The notes: a model not told the origin generated them from the sequence alone. A stretch of DNA of 12,251 nt from JBAYJY01 sp041664945 (GCA_041664945.1 JBAYJY010000134.1:1-12251), one strand, 5' to 3'; positions 1 through 7,822 are shown, counted from the first letter of the stretch. Numbers and translations are program-made.

Positions 1-785
1 GAAAACAGCGAGGCGGCAATCGATGCGATCGCGGCGGGAAGGCCGAAGAAAAGAAGCTTTCGCGCACCGCCGCCGGCGCCGCGCCATGCGTATATTTCAG
101 ACAGAGAAACTTTTGCGAATTTGACGGCGATCAGGGAAATAAAGTATTGCATTATTGAAGCCGCTGCGACGCCGCCGGCGCCGGCTATCAAATATTTGTC
201 GACGTCTCCGGGAAAGTAATGCTGCGCGGCAATGACAAAAATTACGGAGCAGATAAGCATCGTAACGGGATAGGAGGAGTTGCAGATCGCGAGCACGCCC
301 AAGCGCTGAACTCCGCTTATGACAGCGAACATGCCGAAGTATAGCTGGCGGCCGATAAGCGCCGCGATCATCAGCCACGACAGAGAAATGAATACGGGCT
401 TAATTTTCAGGAATGCCGATGCGGCATTGACGCCTGCGGCGGCGGCGATGACGAAGATGGCGCCTATGACGAACATCAATCGCGTGCCCTGAGCCATAAC
501 GAGTTTGGCGTGGGCAGGGTTTTCGTAATGCCTGTCGGAAATGAAGGTGGCCATTGCCTGGGGAATCCCGAGAGAGAGGACCATGGCGAGCATCCAGAAG
601 GCCGTCATGAACGGCCCGGCGAGCCCGTAGCCTTTCGGCCCCAACAGGCGCGACATCAGCACTGTCCATGCGAAAGAAAGAACGCCGGACGTCAGGGACG
701 CTATGAGAAGGGCCGAACTGCCCGCGAGAAATTTTGCCGCCTTTGCGTTGTCAGCGCGGCTTGTGGTCTGTTCAACGTCAGCCAT
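1..785 (-). CDS. Polysaccharide/oligosaccharide flippase (Wzx/MVF-type), partial
   Basis: Reading leftward from the ATG at 785 the frame stays open for 261 codons to the window edge, so the C-terminal part is missing. The product is very hydrophobic. It starts with a short polar stretch (MADVEQTTSRADNAKAAKF) followed by a helix around SSALLIASLTSGVLSFAWTV, then the SRLLGPKGYGLAG loop, and at least five more membrane segments. An N-terminal helix followed by an R-x-LGPxxYG motif is typical of the polysaccharide biosynthesis/MVF flippases, which move lipid-linked glycans across the inner membrane. No glycosyltransferase gene is visible here, so the substrate is unknown. The ribosome binding site before this ATG is poor (TCAGA). 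A TTG at 803 is the only other upstream start before an in-frame stop, and it looks no better. The gene is divergent from the carbonic anhydrase gene. A related MATE-like transporter cannot be fully excluded without the C-terminus. Confidence 0.75.
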   Translation of the reverse strand, partial: MADVEQTTSRADNAKAAKFLAGSSALLIASLTSGVLSFAWTVLMSRLLGPKGYGLAGPFMTAFWMLAMVLSLGIPQAMATFISDRHYENPAHAKLVMAQGTRLMFVIGAIFVIAAAAGVNAASAFLKIKPVFISLSWLMIAALIGRQLYFGMFAVISGVQRLGVLAICNSSYPVTMLICSVIFVIAAQHYFPGDVDKYLIAGAGGVAAASIMQYFISLIAVKFAKVSLSEIYAWRGAGGGARKLLFFGLPAAIASIAASLF

Positions 786-845
786 TCTGAAAGTGTAACA
801 CAATCGAGGCTTGTGTCATATGCTATAAAAATGTTCCGTATGTTG

Positions 846-854
846 TGGTATAAT
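846..854 (+). promoter_or_regulatory. Extended -10 promoter of the carbonic anhydrase gene
   Basis: A perfect TATAAT at 849-854 is preceded by TG and one base (TGG at 846-848), the extended -10 form of a sigma70-type promoter. No good -35 hexamer lies 17 bases upstream, which extended -10 promoters can tolerate. The predicted start near 861 leaves a leader of about 27 bases containing GGAGG at 876-880, seven bases before the ATG. Confidence 0.55.
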
Positions 855-887
855 AGGCGGATTGTAAAAACGAGCGGAGGGTGAGAC

Positions 888-1463
888 ATGTCCAAGGTTT
901 TGCTTGAAGGCAATAAACAGTTTGTGCAGAAAGTGTTCGGGCCGGAGAATCTCGCGAAGTTGAAGGATGGGCAAAAGCCGCACACGTGCTGGATCGGATG
1001 CTCTGACTCGCGCGTTCCGTCGGGCCTGATAACAGGAACCATGGCGGGGGAACTGTTCGTTCACCGGAATATTGCGAACATAGTGCCGCCGAACGATACG
1101 GCGGTAGGCGCCGTTCTGGAATATGCGGTCGAACACCTGAAGGTCGGGCAGATTGTTCTGTGCGGGCATTACGGATGCGGCGGGATGAACGCGCTCTGGA
1201 AAGGGCCGGAGAAGGGAACGATCGTAGCCGACTGGCTGAAGAACGGAAACGCGGCGTTGAGGCGCGTTCGCGCTATGGAAGGCATTGAAAAGCTTTCTGA
1301 AGCGAAGGCGCTGCGACTGCTCGTGGAGGAAAATCTGCGTGTGCAGCGCGAACATCTGCTGCGCTATTCATTTGTGCGCGACGCGGTGAAAAAAGAGCGC
1401 CTGCTAATTAATGTCGTTGTTTATGACATAGCGACCGGGAAATTGAAGGAACTGAAAAAATAG
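888..1463 (+). CDS. Beta-class carbonic anhydrase
   Basis: A 191-residue protein that should interconvert CO2 and bicarbonate in the cytoplasm with a bound zinc. The beta-class signature is clear. C38-x-D40-x-R42 lies in the CSDSRVPSG stretch, and H94-x-x-C97 lies in GHYGCGG; C38, H94 and C97 are the expected zinc ligands, and D40/R42 form the catalytic dyad. The FVHRNIANIV segment (57-66) between them is also typical. The length fits a compact bacterial beta enzyme. The ATG at 888 has GGAGG seven bases upstream and follows an extended -10 promoter, so the start is secure. The gene stands alone: the upstream gene is divergent and about 250 bases separate it from the next gene. Such enzymes usually supply bicarbonate to carboxylases; nothing here shows a more specific role. 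Family assignment is very sure, the physiological partner is not known. Confidence 0.96.
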   Translation: MSKVLLEGNKQFVQKVFGPENLAKLKDGQKPHTCWIGCSDSRVPSGLITGTMAGELFVHRNIANIVPPNDTAVGAVLEYAVEHLKVGQIVLCGHYGCGGMNALWKGPEKGTIVADWLKNGNAALRRVRAMEGIEKLSEAKALRLLVEENLRVQREHLLRYSFVRDAVKKERLLINVVVYDIATGKLKELKK

Positions 1464-1594
1464 GCGGCATATCGCCAGTTTTGAATAAAGTGTTTTTCAA
1501 TTTATATTCGGATTTGCCGTCTGTCCGGCGTTTGGGAATCACGAAATAATTTTGTTTCCTATAATAGCAGCGTTTTCTGTTTTTACTGCGGGTC

Positions 1595-1623
1595 TTTCCA
1601 AAAAAATCGGCTGGACTTATAAT
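1595..1623 (+). promoter_or_regulatory. Probable promoter of the zinc-ribbon protein gene
   Basis: TATAAT at 1618-1623 lies 17 bases after TTTCCA at 1595-1600, which matches four of six bases of the -35 consensus. Transcription would begin near 1630, leaving a leader of about 85 bases. A second TATAAT occurs at 1560-1565 without a well-placed -35 box. The rest of the gap 1464-1715 shows no gene. Confidence 0.4.
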
Positions 1624-1632
1624 AGTTAGGAT

Positions 1633-1660
1633 TTTGCGGGGATTTAAGAGTTACCGCAAA
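1633..1660 (+). other. 5' leader stem-loop ahead of the zinc-ribbon gene
   Basis: TTTGCGG at 1633-1639 and CCGCAAA at 1654-1660 form a perfect 7-bp inverted repeat around a 14-base loop. If the TATAAT at 1618 is used, this hairpin sits within a few bases of the 5' end of the mRNA, a position that in other bacteria can protect a transcript from decay. There is no U tract after it, so it is not a terminator. Confidence 0.35.
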
Positions 1661-1715
1661 TATATGTTCTATTTATCATAATAACTGTTTGTGAAAATGT
1701 TATAAGGAGAAATCT

Positions 1716-3854
1716 ATGTCCGAACAACCAGCAACGCCGCACAAAACAAAGATACTGCCTATATTGGAATATTTGATAAAAACATACTTCGTAAACGCGA
1801 AGATGCCGCAGGGCGAGGAAGTGGCGAGCGCGCCGGTATTGATCGGCGAAATGGCGAAATTGAAGACGAAGAAGGAAAAGGAAACGCGGGACGCCATAAT
1901 AGAATGGAAGCGCAAGTTGACGCCGTACAAGCGCCACATTTTCGAGAGTTACGTCGAACTCGGGAAGATAAACACGGAAACATCTGCGGCGGTCGACCAG
2001 CAAAACGCCGAGGAGATGTCGCGCGGATATTTCCGGATCACGGCGCTGCTGCTGAAGCTGAAGCTCTATCGGGACAGCAACATGCCAATAGAGAAAATGG
2101 ACCTCGAACTGGCGTTTACCGAGCAGGAGAAACTGTTTCTGGACCAGATGCAGGGAATAGACATTCCGTTTACGACAGGCGCTCCGCCGCCGCCCGAGAT
2201 GATCGTGACGATGCGGATAGGCGATATTGACAAAAGGCAATTAGTTCGCGGCGGCGAGGTGATCGATGAGAATTACGAGGAACCGCTGCGCAAACAGATA
2301 CGGGAAAAAATCGAGCGGGAATTCGGCATCGAACGGGTCGGCGATTTCTCTGGGACGAAAAAGCCGCTCGATGTCGGCGACATAGTCAAGCCGAACCGGG
2401 TTAAAGAGGAAATGGTAGACCAGTACTGTTTCCGGTCGATGTCGCAGTTTTTCGAATTTAAATACAAGGCGCTGCGGCGCGCAACATACAAGCCGCTGGA
2501 CATTGAGCGAAAAGAAACAGGCGGCTACAGAACCAAGAGAATCAAGTTTCAGGAGAAGAACGGCGAAATAGTCACCGCGGACAGCGGAATGATTTCCGCT
2601 GAAGTATATTTCATGGATCCGACGATTATCTCGAAAAAAATGGTCGGCGATATATCGCTGCTCAGCCAGACGCTTGCGATGGGCGCGAAGAAGGTGAACA
2701 CGGACTACTTTTTCAATGTGTTCTATCACATACAGCGAATGTTTGCCGACGACGATCAGGACAAGTCTGTGGCCGATGCGCCGCCCGCGGAGAAAATAGA
2801 GCGTTTCGATCCCTCAAAGGTGACTGATTTCGCGCGCCATCGCGACCGCATCACCGCGGAAAAAGCGGTGGAACTCGTCAACGAAATCTCAAAGTACGAC
2901 ATTTACGTGTTCGGAGGGCATCTCGATCTCGACGTTTATCTCGACTGCATAGGCATCCGCAAGAAACCGAATATTCTAATGGTTCAGGGCGAGGGGCTTT
3001 CTTCCTACGACTATATAAACAATCTGATTATAGTTCCGGAGTACTGTCCGCCGAGGATGACGCCGCTCGACCAGATGCTTTCGGCAGTCGCCGACTTCAG
3101 ATACGCATTGTGGATCGACTCTCCGAAAAACATTTTCGACCAGCAGGGCGTCGGATTCGCTGTGATAGGAAGCAAGAAAAAGGCGATGAGCAAGAAGCCG
3201 CTCTGGGCGATTTTCCCGACTCACTGCAGCGCGCTCGTCAAACAACGCGCTTTCCGGGAACATTATATCAAGCACATTCTTTCGCACCTGTTCGGAAACG
3301 GAATCAGATCGATAGCGGGCTATCCGATCCCGACCGTCAACAGGATTGCGGATTCGCTTCTCCGGCAATTCTTCAACGCATACGTGCCGCTTTTGAAATT
3401 CAAAGGCGGAGAGGGCGGAGGGCCCGAGCCGACTGAAGGCATGCAGGGCGGCATGGATGAACAGCAGGACCCGGACGAAGCGACGGCGGACGAATCGCGC
3501 GCTGAAGAAACAGCTGCGGCGCCCGAACCGGAGCCCGCTCCCGCGCCTTCCCAGACCGCGAAAGCCGCTCCCGCAGCGAAAGCGATTCATCCGGATGTTA
3601 TGTCCGTTATCGACGCCATCGCCGATCCGGATCCGGAACCCGCAGCGCCGTCTGCGCCGCCTACGCCGGCAACTGCGCAGCCGCCTTCCGCCGGAATCGC
3701 CTGCAAAAATTGCGCAAACGAGCTTCCGCCGAACAGCAAGTTCTGCCTGAATTGCGGCGCTCCTGTCTCTGTCGTCAATAAATGCATTCTATGCGGCACC
3801 GAACTTCCTTCCGGTTCGAAATTCTGCAACGAATGCGGAACGCAACAGAGTTAG
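1716..3854 (+). CDS. Unknown 712-residue protein with two C-terminal zinc ribbons
   Basis: I do not recognise the main part of this protein. Residues 1-563 look like a folded, soluble, mixed-charge region with no signal peptide or membrane helix. The first part (about 1-150) is helical and lysine/glutamate-rich; a hydrophobic, strand-like region lies at about 395-500 (YDIYVFGGHLDLDVYLDCIG, then NNLIIVPEYCPP). Residues about 564-660 are a low-complexity linker rich in Gly, Glu, Ala and Pro. The tail carries two four-cysteine zinc ribbons of near-equal layout: C663, C666, C677, C680 and C690, C693, C704, C707, each CxxC-x10-CxxC. Tandem ribbons on a flexible tether often act in protein or nucleic-acid binding, but the role here is not shown. 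AAGGAG at 1704-1709 lies six bases before the ATG, so the start is firm. The next gene follows 214 bases later, so an operon is possible but not shown. Confidence 0.9.
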   Translation: MSEQPATPHKTKILPILEYLIKTYFVNAKMPQGEEVASAPVLIGEMAKLKTKKEKETRDAIIEWKRKLTPYKRHIFESYVELGKINTETSAAVDQQNAEEMSRGYFRITALLLKLKLYRDSNMPIEKMDLELAFTEQEKLFLDQMQGIDIPFTTGAPPPPEMIVTMRIGDIDKRQLVRGGEVIDENYEEPLRKQIREKIEREFGIERVGDFSGTKKPLDVGDIVKPNRVKEEMVDQYCFRSMSQFFEFKYKALRRATYKPLDIERKETGGYRTKRIKFQEKNGEIVTADSGMISAEVYFMDPTIISKKMVGDISLLSQTLAMGAKKVNTDYFFNVFYHIQRMFADDDQDKSVADAPPAEKIERFDPSKVTDFARHRDRITAEKAVELVNEISKYDIYVFGGHLDLDVYLDCIGIRKKPNILMVQGEGLSSYDYINNLIIVPEYCPPRMTPLDQMLSAVADFRYALWIDSPKNIFDQQGVGFAVIGSKKKAMSKKPLWAIFPTHCSALVKQRAFREHYIKHILSHLFGNGIRSIAGYPIPTVNRIADSLLRQFFNAYVPLLKFKGGEGGGPEPTEGMQGGMDEQQDPDEATADESRAEETAAAPEPEPAPAPSQTAKAAPAAKAIHPDVMSVIDAIADPDPEPAAPSAPPTPATAQPPSAGIACKNCANELPPNSKFCLNCGAPVSVVNKCILCGTELPSGSKFCNECGTQQS

Positions 3855-4068
3855 TTTCCGGCGCTGTGTTACGTTTGCGCAAAACGCGCGGAGTAAACGG
3901 ATCGTGCGGGGCTGAATGCTTCATTTTTCTGAATGTTAATAATATTGCATCTTATTTCCACGCTATTTTGCGATGCAATGCGATTAATACATAGACGTTT
4001 CAGGAAATATTTGCGGCGTTTGCCTTTGATATATACAACGCGATAGATGAAAGATTTAGGAGTCGGCA

Positions 4069-4812
4069 ATGAAAAAACTTTCGTGGCGCAGCATAGCGGC
4101 GATATGCCTTTTGAGCTTATCGGCATTTTTTTACATGATAGATTACATTTTCACCGGAAGCTGGCGGCATATAATGAGTTCGCTGCTCGACAACGTCGCT
4201 TTTGTGTTCATATACATATTTCTCGCCGCTTTAGTCATAGAAACGTTGCTTCAAAAGAATGAGAAGAAGAACAAGATGGAAAAGCTGAACATGGTGATAG
4301 GCGTGTTCTTCAATGAGGCTGGTTCAAAACTCCTTTTATATTTTTCGAAATTGGACAAGAGTCTGGATTCGATGCGCGGCGAACTGCATGTAACGGGAAA
4401 ATGGAATGACATGAGTTTCGCCGAAGCCGGCAAAAAGATTTTGAATTATAAATACGAACTACAAATCAGTCCGGCCGATCTTGAGGAAATCAGCGGTTTT
4501 CTGATAGGAGAACGCGACTTTCTACTGCGGCTGCTCGAAAACCCGATTCTGCTCGAACACGAAACATTCACCGAACTGCTTATGGCGGTGTTCCATCTTG
4601 CGGACGAGTTCGCGAACAGGCAGGATTTCAACAGTCTTCCGGAGAGTGACAGAAAGCATCTCGAAGGCGATATCAGGAGGGCCTACGATCTCGCGATTCG
4701 CGAATGGCTCGTCTATATGAAATATCTGAAGACCAGCTACCCGTATTTGTTCTCGCTCGCGATCAGGACAAATCCGTTCGACAAAAACGCAAAAGTAATA
4801 ATCTCGCAATAA
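4069..4812 (+). CDS. Unknown two-helix inner-membrane protein
   Basis: A 247-residue protein of unknown function. It opens with a short positive stretch (MKKLSWRS) and a membrane helix at about residues 8-28. A short loop follows, then a second helix at about 39-61, and a charged start to the remainder (QKNEKKNKMEK). The last 185 residues are soluble, mostly helical, and by the positive-inside rule should face the cytoplasm together with the N-terminus. The family is not one I can name and no catalytic motif is visible. The ATG at 4069 is preceded by AGGAG at 4058-4062 with a spacing of six. The gene follows the zinc-ribbon gene on the same strand after 214 bases and converges with the transporter ATPase gene at 4917. 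A competing frame beginning at 4047 overlaps it but lacks this codon structure and ribosome site. Confidence 0.85.
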   Translation: MKKLSWRSIAAICLLSLSAFFYMIDYIFTGSWRHIMSSLLDNVAFVFIYIFLAALVIETLLQKNEKKNKMEKLNMVIGVFFNEAGSKLLLYFSKLDKSLDSMRGELHVTGKWNDMSFAEAGKKILNYKYELQISPADLEEISGFLIGERDFLLRLLENPILLEHETFTELLMAVFHLADEFANRQDFNSLPESDRKHLEGDIRRAYDLAIREWLVYMKYLKTSYPYLFSLAIRTNPFDKNAKVIISQ

Positions 4813-4916
4813 AAACAACGATTGATTATCGAGCATTTTTAATATGACTGATGATCGAATTGAATATCTTGCAATTTGACTGATTTGCGCGCAGAGAGAG
4901 ATATGCCGTAGCGATT

Positions 4917-5999
4917 TTAAATGGCGGCGCCTGAATCGCCGTCGAAGAAATGAATTTTATCGCAGTTGAAAAGCAAATCGGTTTTCCTGCCCGGCGAGGC
5001 GGCGGTGCGCGGATCGACGACCGCGGTAAAATTCGCGCCGCCGGCGGATAAGTTAAGAATTGTCTGGGCGCCGAGCGGTTCCACGACTTCGACGTCAGCC
5101 GTCAGTTTCATGGCGTTGACAGTTTCAGAAGCGTACTTCGCGTCGAGAATGTCTTCAGGCCTGATTCCGAGAATGAGCTTCGCGCTGTTAGAGCCGGCGC
5201 CGGGTTTATTGTTCTCAGGAACCTGAAGAGTGAAAGCGGGGCATTTGAAAGCGCCGCCTTCAATAACGCCGTCGAAGAAATTCATGGATGGGCTACCGAT
5301 GAAAGACGCGACGAATTTGTTCTTAGGTTTGTTGTAAACATCCATCGGCGCGCCGACCTGCATCAGCCTGCCTTCATTCATGATGGCGATCTGAGAGCCC
5401 ATTGTCATCGCTTCAACCTGATCGTGCGTAACGTAAACGATAGTCGTCTGAAGGGTTTGATAAAGTTTGGAAAGTTCGGCGCGCATCTGAACGCGGAACT
5501 TGGCGTCGAGGTTGCTGAGCGGTTCGTCGAAGAGGAAAACATCGGGCCGGCGAACGATGGCGCGGCCGACAGCAACGCGCTGCCTCTGTCCGCCGGAAAG
5601 CTCGCGAGGGCGGCGTTTCAGAAGCTGATCGATGCCGAGAATGCCTGCGGCGTCGCGAACGCGGGAATCGATCTCCTCGCGCGGCATCTTGCGAAGCTTC
5701 AGGCCGAACGCCATATTTTCGTAAACCGTCATGTGTGGGTAAAGCGCGTAATTCTGGAACACCATGGCGATGTTCCGGTCTTTCGGCGCGACGTCGTTGA
5801 TGACGCGGCCGCCGATGCTAACCTCGCCGCTCGTGATCTCCTCGAGCCCCGCAAGCATCCGCAGAGTAGTTGACTTGCCGCAACCCGACGGTCCGACAAG
5901 AACGAGAAATTCCTTGTCCGCTATCTCAAGATTCAGATCCTTGACGACGTGAACGTCGCCGAAAGACTTATTCACATTTTGAAATGCCACACCGGCCAT
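4917..5999 (-). CDS. ugpC: Sugar-type ABC transporter ATPase, MalK/UgpC/MsmX family
   Basis: A 360-residue nucleotide-binding subunit that should power import of a sugar or glycerophosphate-like solute from the cytoplasmic face of the membrane. All ATPase motifs are intact: Walker A GPSGCGKST (36-44), Q-loop Q82, signature LSGGQ (134-138), Walker B VFLFDEP with catalytic E159, D-loop SNLD (162-165) and switch H192. Residues from about 235 form the C-terminal TOBE-type domain (GIRPEDI is the familiar stretch) typical of the MalK subfamily. Length fits the family. The ATG at 5999 has GGAGG five bases upstream. No permease or binding-protein gene is adjacent, so this may be a shared ATPase serving several transporters, as MsmX and MsiK do; that is inference. 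The symbol names the subfamily, not a proven substrate. It converges with the membrane-protein gene. Confidence 0.93.
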   Translation of the reverse strand: MAGVAFQNVNKSFGDVHVVKDLNLEIADKEFLVLVGPSGCGKSTTLRMLAGLEEITSGEVSIGGRVINDVAPKDRNIAMVFQNYALYPHMTVYENMAFGLKLRKMPREEIDSRVRDAAGILGIDQLLKRRPRELSGGQRQRVAVGRAIVRRPDVFLFDEPLSNLDAKFRVQMRAELSKLYQTLQTTIVYVTHDQVEAMTMGSQIAIMNEGRLMQVGAPMDVYNKPKNKFVASFIGSPSMNFFDGVIEGGAFKCPAFTLQVPENNKPGAGSNSAKLILGIRPEDILDAKYASETVNAMKLTADVEVVEPLGAQTILNLSAGGANFTAVVDPRTAASPGRKTDLLFNCDKIHFFDGDSGAAI

Positions 6000-6017
6000 G
6001 ACGGCCTCCGTATTCTC

Positions 6018-6046
6018 TCCCGCCGCCGTTCAGAGTCGCGGCGGGA
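6018..6046 (-). other. GC-rich leader stem-loop upstream of the transporter ATPase
   Basis: A perfect 9-bp inverted repeat (TCCCGCCGC at 6018-6026, GCGGCGGGA at 6038-6046) surrounds an 11-base loop. It falls in the leader between the predicted transcription start (about 6058) and the ribosome binding site (about 6004-6010). There is no T tract on either side, so it is not an intrinsic terminator. It may stabilise the mRNA or bind a regulator; neither is shown. Confidence 0.5.
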
Positions 6047-6064
6047 TCGCATGTTGTTCTGCTA

Positions 6065-6095
6065 ATTCTACTCCCAAATGAGTCTTTTGTGTCAA
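6065..6095 (-). promoter_or_regulatory. Promoter of the transporter ATPase gene
   Basis: On the minus strand a perfect -35 box TTGACA (plus-strand 6090-6095) is followed after 19 bases by TAGAAT (6065-6070), five of six bases of the -10 consensus. The spacing is two bases longer than ideal. The leader would be about 58 bases and carries the stem-loop described separately. Confidence 0.5.
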
Positions 6096-6190
6096 GGCGA
6101 CTCGTGAAACTTTGGAAGCGCAATGAGTATATATAAGAGTTTGAATATTACATTCATTAGTCAAACCAACGCGTTAGTCGCGGCATATTA

Positions 6191-6219
6191 TTGTTTTTTC
6201 GCGGCTCTTACCCTAAAAT
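6191..6219 (+). promoter_or_regulatory. Promoter of the tRNA-Ser gene
   Basis: TTGTTT at 6191-6196 and TAAAAT at 6214-6219 are separated by exactly 17 bases, and the -10 box ends 11 bases before the first base of the mature tRNA, which suits a short 5' leader removed by RNase P. Confidence 0.55.
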
Positions 6220-6230
6220 ACAATTGATTT

Positions 6231-6318
6231 GGAGAGATGGCAGAGCTGGTTGATCGCACCGGTCTTGAAAACCGGCGTGGCGGCAACGTCACCGGGGGTT
6301 CGAATCCCTCTCTCTCCG
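6231..6318 (+). tRNA. tRNA-Ser (anticodon UGA)
   Basis: The acceptor stem is GGAGAGA (6231-6237) with TCTCTCC (6311-6317), and G6318 is the discriminator base. The anticodon arm is CCGGT-CTTGAAA-ACCGG, giving anticodon TGA, which reads UCA and related serine codons. A long variable arm (the GTGGCGGCAACGTCAC stretch) is the hallmark of a class II tRNA and fits serine. The T loop is TTCGAAT on a GGGGG/CCCTC stem with one G-U pair. CCA is not encoded. The integrase gene begins 55 bases beyond the 3' end, so this tRNA gene is the probable attachment site of the element. Confidence 0.96.
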
Positions 6319-6373
6319 ATTAGCAAGTAATTAATTTCAGGGGCTTGTATGGTTTTAGTAATAAACGCTTTTG

Positions 6374-7822
6374 CTATTGGGCTTTTTGAAGAATTGGCCG
6401 CTTATCAGAATTGTCTTTGTTACCTTTGAATACCGCTATTTCTTCGATATTCTTGTGACACTTCTGTGACACTTGCGATTCGAAAGCGTTTCCACCGCCC
6501 TCCGGGGCCGCGCCATAAGCCTTATCAATGGCGTCCTGTGAAGCTGTCGTCGGTCGGACATAGGTTCTTACAACGGTTTCAACCGTGTCGCCCAACTGTC
6601 CCGCGACCGCATCAACCGAGACGCCTGCCGACAAGAGCCGTTGCGCCGTCGTGTGTCGGAAGCTGTGAATTGGAGACTTCTTAATCATTCCACACGATTT
6701 CAGCACTTTGCGGACAGCTCGGTCAATATGAGCGTATAGAATAGGATTCCCCGCCATATTGGTATATACATAGCCTGTCGCGCCGTGTGTTTCCGCAAGC
6801 CTTATCAACCGCTCCTTGTAAGCTGTGGGGATTCGGATATAAACCGTTCGCCCGGTCTTTTCCTGATTCAAGGTGATCGTTCCGAACGCAAGGTTAACGC
6901 TATCCCATTGCAAAGCAAGCACGTCCGATATTCTCATCCCCGTATAGTTCAGGCAATGAAAAACTTCCGCGTAAGCTTCCCACGCTTCGAGCCTTTGCTT
7001 TTCGCGACCTTCCAGCGTTCGCCGCTCGCACTCCGCAAATATCACTTCAAGTTCATCCGTAGTGTAATGCGTGATCTCCGATATAGGTTTTTTCGGATAC
7101 TCCACGCTTTCAGCTGGATTCGACCGGACATATTCGAGCCGCGTCGCGAATCTGAACAAGTCGCGCAATACTTGCAATTCATAAATGATCGAAGTCGGAT
7201 GATACTTTTCCTTCATCAACCATATTTTGTAACGCTCGATATTAGCCGCTGTCGTCATGTGAGCCTGTTCTGGAAGGAATGGCGCCGCCTTATCTGTCAC
7301 CGCACGATAGCGGCAATAGGATGAAGACCGCACCGATTTTTCTTTAAACATAAGCCACTCATCAATCAAGTCCGCTGTGCGAATCGGAGTAACGCCGGAT
7401 AGAGCCTGTTCACGGAGTCGCGCTTTAACTTCATCAACATAAACAGCCGCGATTTTTTTATCCTGTGTTTTCATGGATAAAAGTCTATCCCGACCGGGCG
7501 CCAAAACCCTCAAACACCAGTTTGGAGACCGGCGCCGTTTCATCATAGTGAGCGTTACGGCGTCACTTCCGGCAAAAGTGCGAATGTCACAGACAAGCTT
7601 GTCAATCATTCTCATTTCGTATTCACCTCCCCCGACCGCGTGAAGTCTGGCGGGGTTAGAATACCACGAAAAGAATATTTTTGCATCTACCGTCCATTTA
7701 CCGCAAATATCTTTCGAGCCGTTCAAGTTCCGGACAATATCAATTCCTTTCGAGTGCGAACACCCGACATGTTCGGCAACGTCCGCCGCTGTGAGAATTG
7801 ATTTTCCGAAACGTGATTTCAT
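6374..7822 (-). CDS. Tyrosine recombinase (integrase) with N-terminal HTH-like extension
   Basis: A phage-type integrase that should cut and rejoin attachment sites in the neighbouring tRNA gene. Numbered from an upstream ATG at 7852, the catalytic residues are R307 (GMRIS), K332 (EKTG), H396-x-x-R399 (HSFRH) and the nucleophile Y431 (RTYVRP). The second histidine/tryptophan position, nine residues before the tyrosine, is aspartate (D422). An N-terminal SAM-like core-binding region spans about 155-250. Ahead of it, residues 19-65 resemble a small HTH/excisionase-like domain (LTAADVAEHVGCSHSK), which is unusual. I chose the ATG at 7822 because AAGG lies four bases upstream and the 7852 ATG has no ribosome site; it gives 482 residues and lies 13 bases after the primase-helicase stop. 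A strong internal ribosome site precedes an in-frame ATG at 7615, so a shorter integrase may also be made. A 60-residue tail follows the tyrosine. Confidence 0.92.
   Translation of the reverse strand: MKSRFGKSILTAADVAEHVGCSHSKGIDIVRNLNGSKDICGKWTVDAKIFFSWYSNPARLHAVGGGEYEMRMIDKLVCDIRTFAGSDAVTLTMMKRRRSPNWCLRVLAPGRDRLLSMKTQDKKIAAVYVDEVKARLREQALSGVTPIRTADLIDEWLMFKEKSVRSSSYCRYRAVTDKAAPFLPEQAHMTTAANIERYKIWLMKEKYHPTSIIYELQVLRDLFRFATRLEYVRSNPAESVEYPKKPISEITHYTTDELEVIFAECERRTLEGREKQRLEAWEAYAEVFHCLNYTGMRISDVLALQWDSVNLAFGTITLNQEKTGRTVYIRIPTAYKERLIRLAETHGATGYVYTNMAGNPILYAHIDRAVRKVLKSCGMIKKSPIHSFRHTTAQRLLSAGVSVDAVAGQLGDTVETVVRTYVRPTTASQDAIDKAYGAAPEGGGNAFESQVSQKCHKNIEEIAVFKGNKDNSDKRPILQKAQ
7613..7633 (-). 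promoter_or_regulatory. Strong internal ribosome binding site within the integrase frame
   Basis: On the minus strand GGGGGAGGTG (plus-strand 7624-7633) lies eight bases before an in-frame ATG at 7613-7615. It is the best Shine-Dalgarno match in this operon, better than that of the full-length start. Initiation here would give a 413-residue integrase (MRMIDKLV...) lacking the HTH-like extension. The same bases encode Gly-Gly-Gly-Glu, so coincidence is possible. Confidence 0.45.

Noticed and set aside
816..1355. Long antisense frame opposite the carbonic anhydrase gene
   Set aside because: It is a shadow of a clearly identified gene and has no recognisable domain; the same holds for the frames at 1644-2240, 2241-2729 and 2976-3590 opposite the zinc-ribbon gene and 6785-7324 opposite the integrase.
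4819..4840. Possible intrinsic terminator after the membrane-protein gene (CGAT/ATCG then five T)
   Set aside because: The stem is only four A/T-containing base pairs and the T run starts four bases later; too weak to call.
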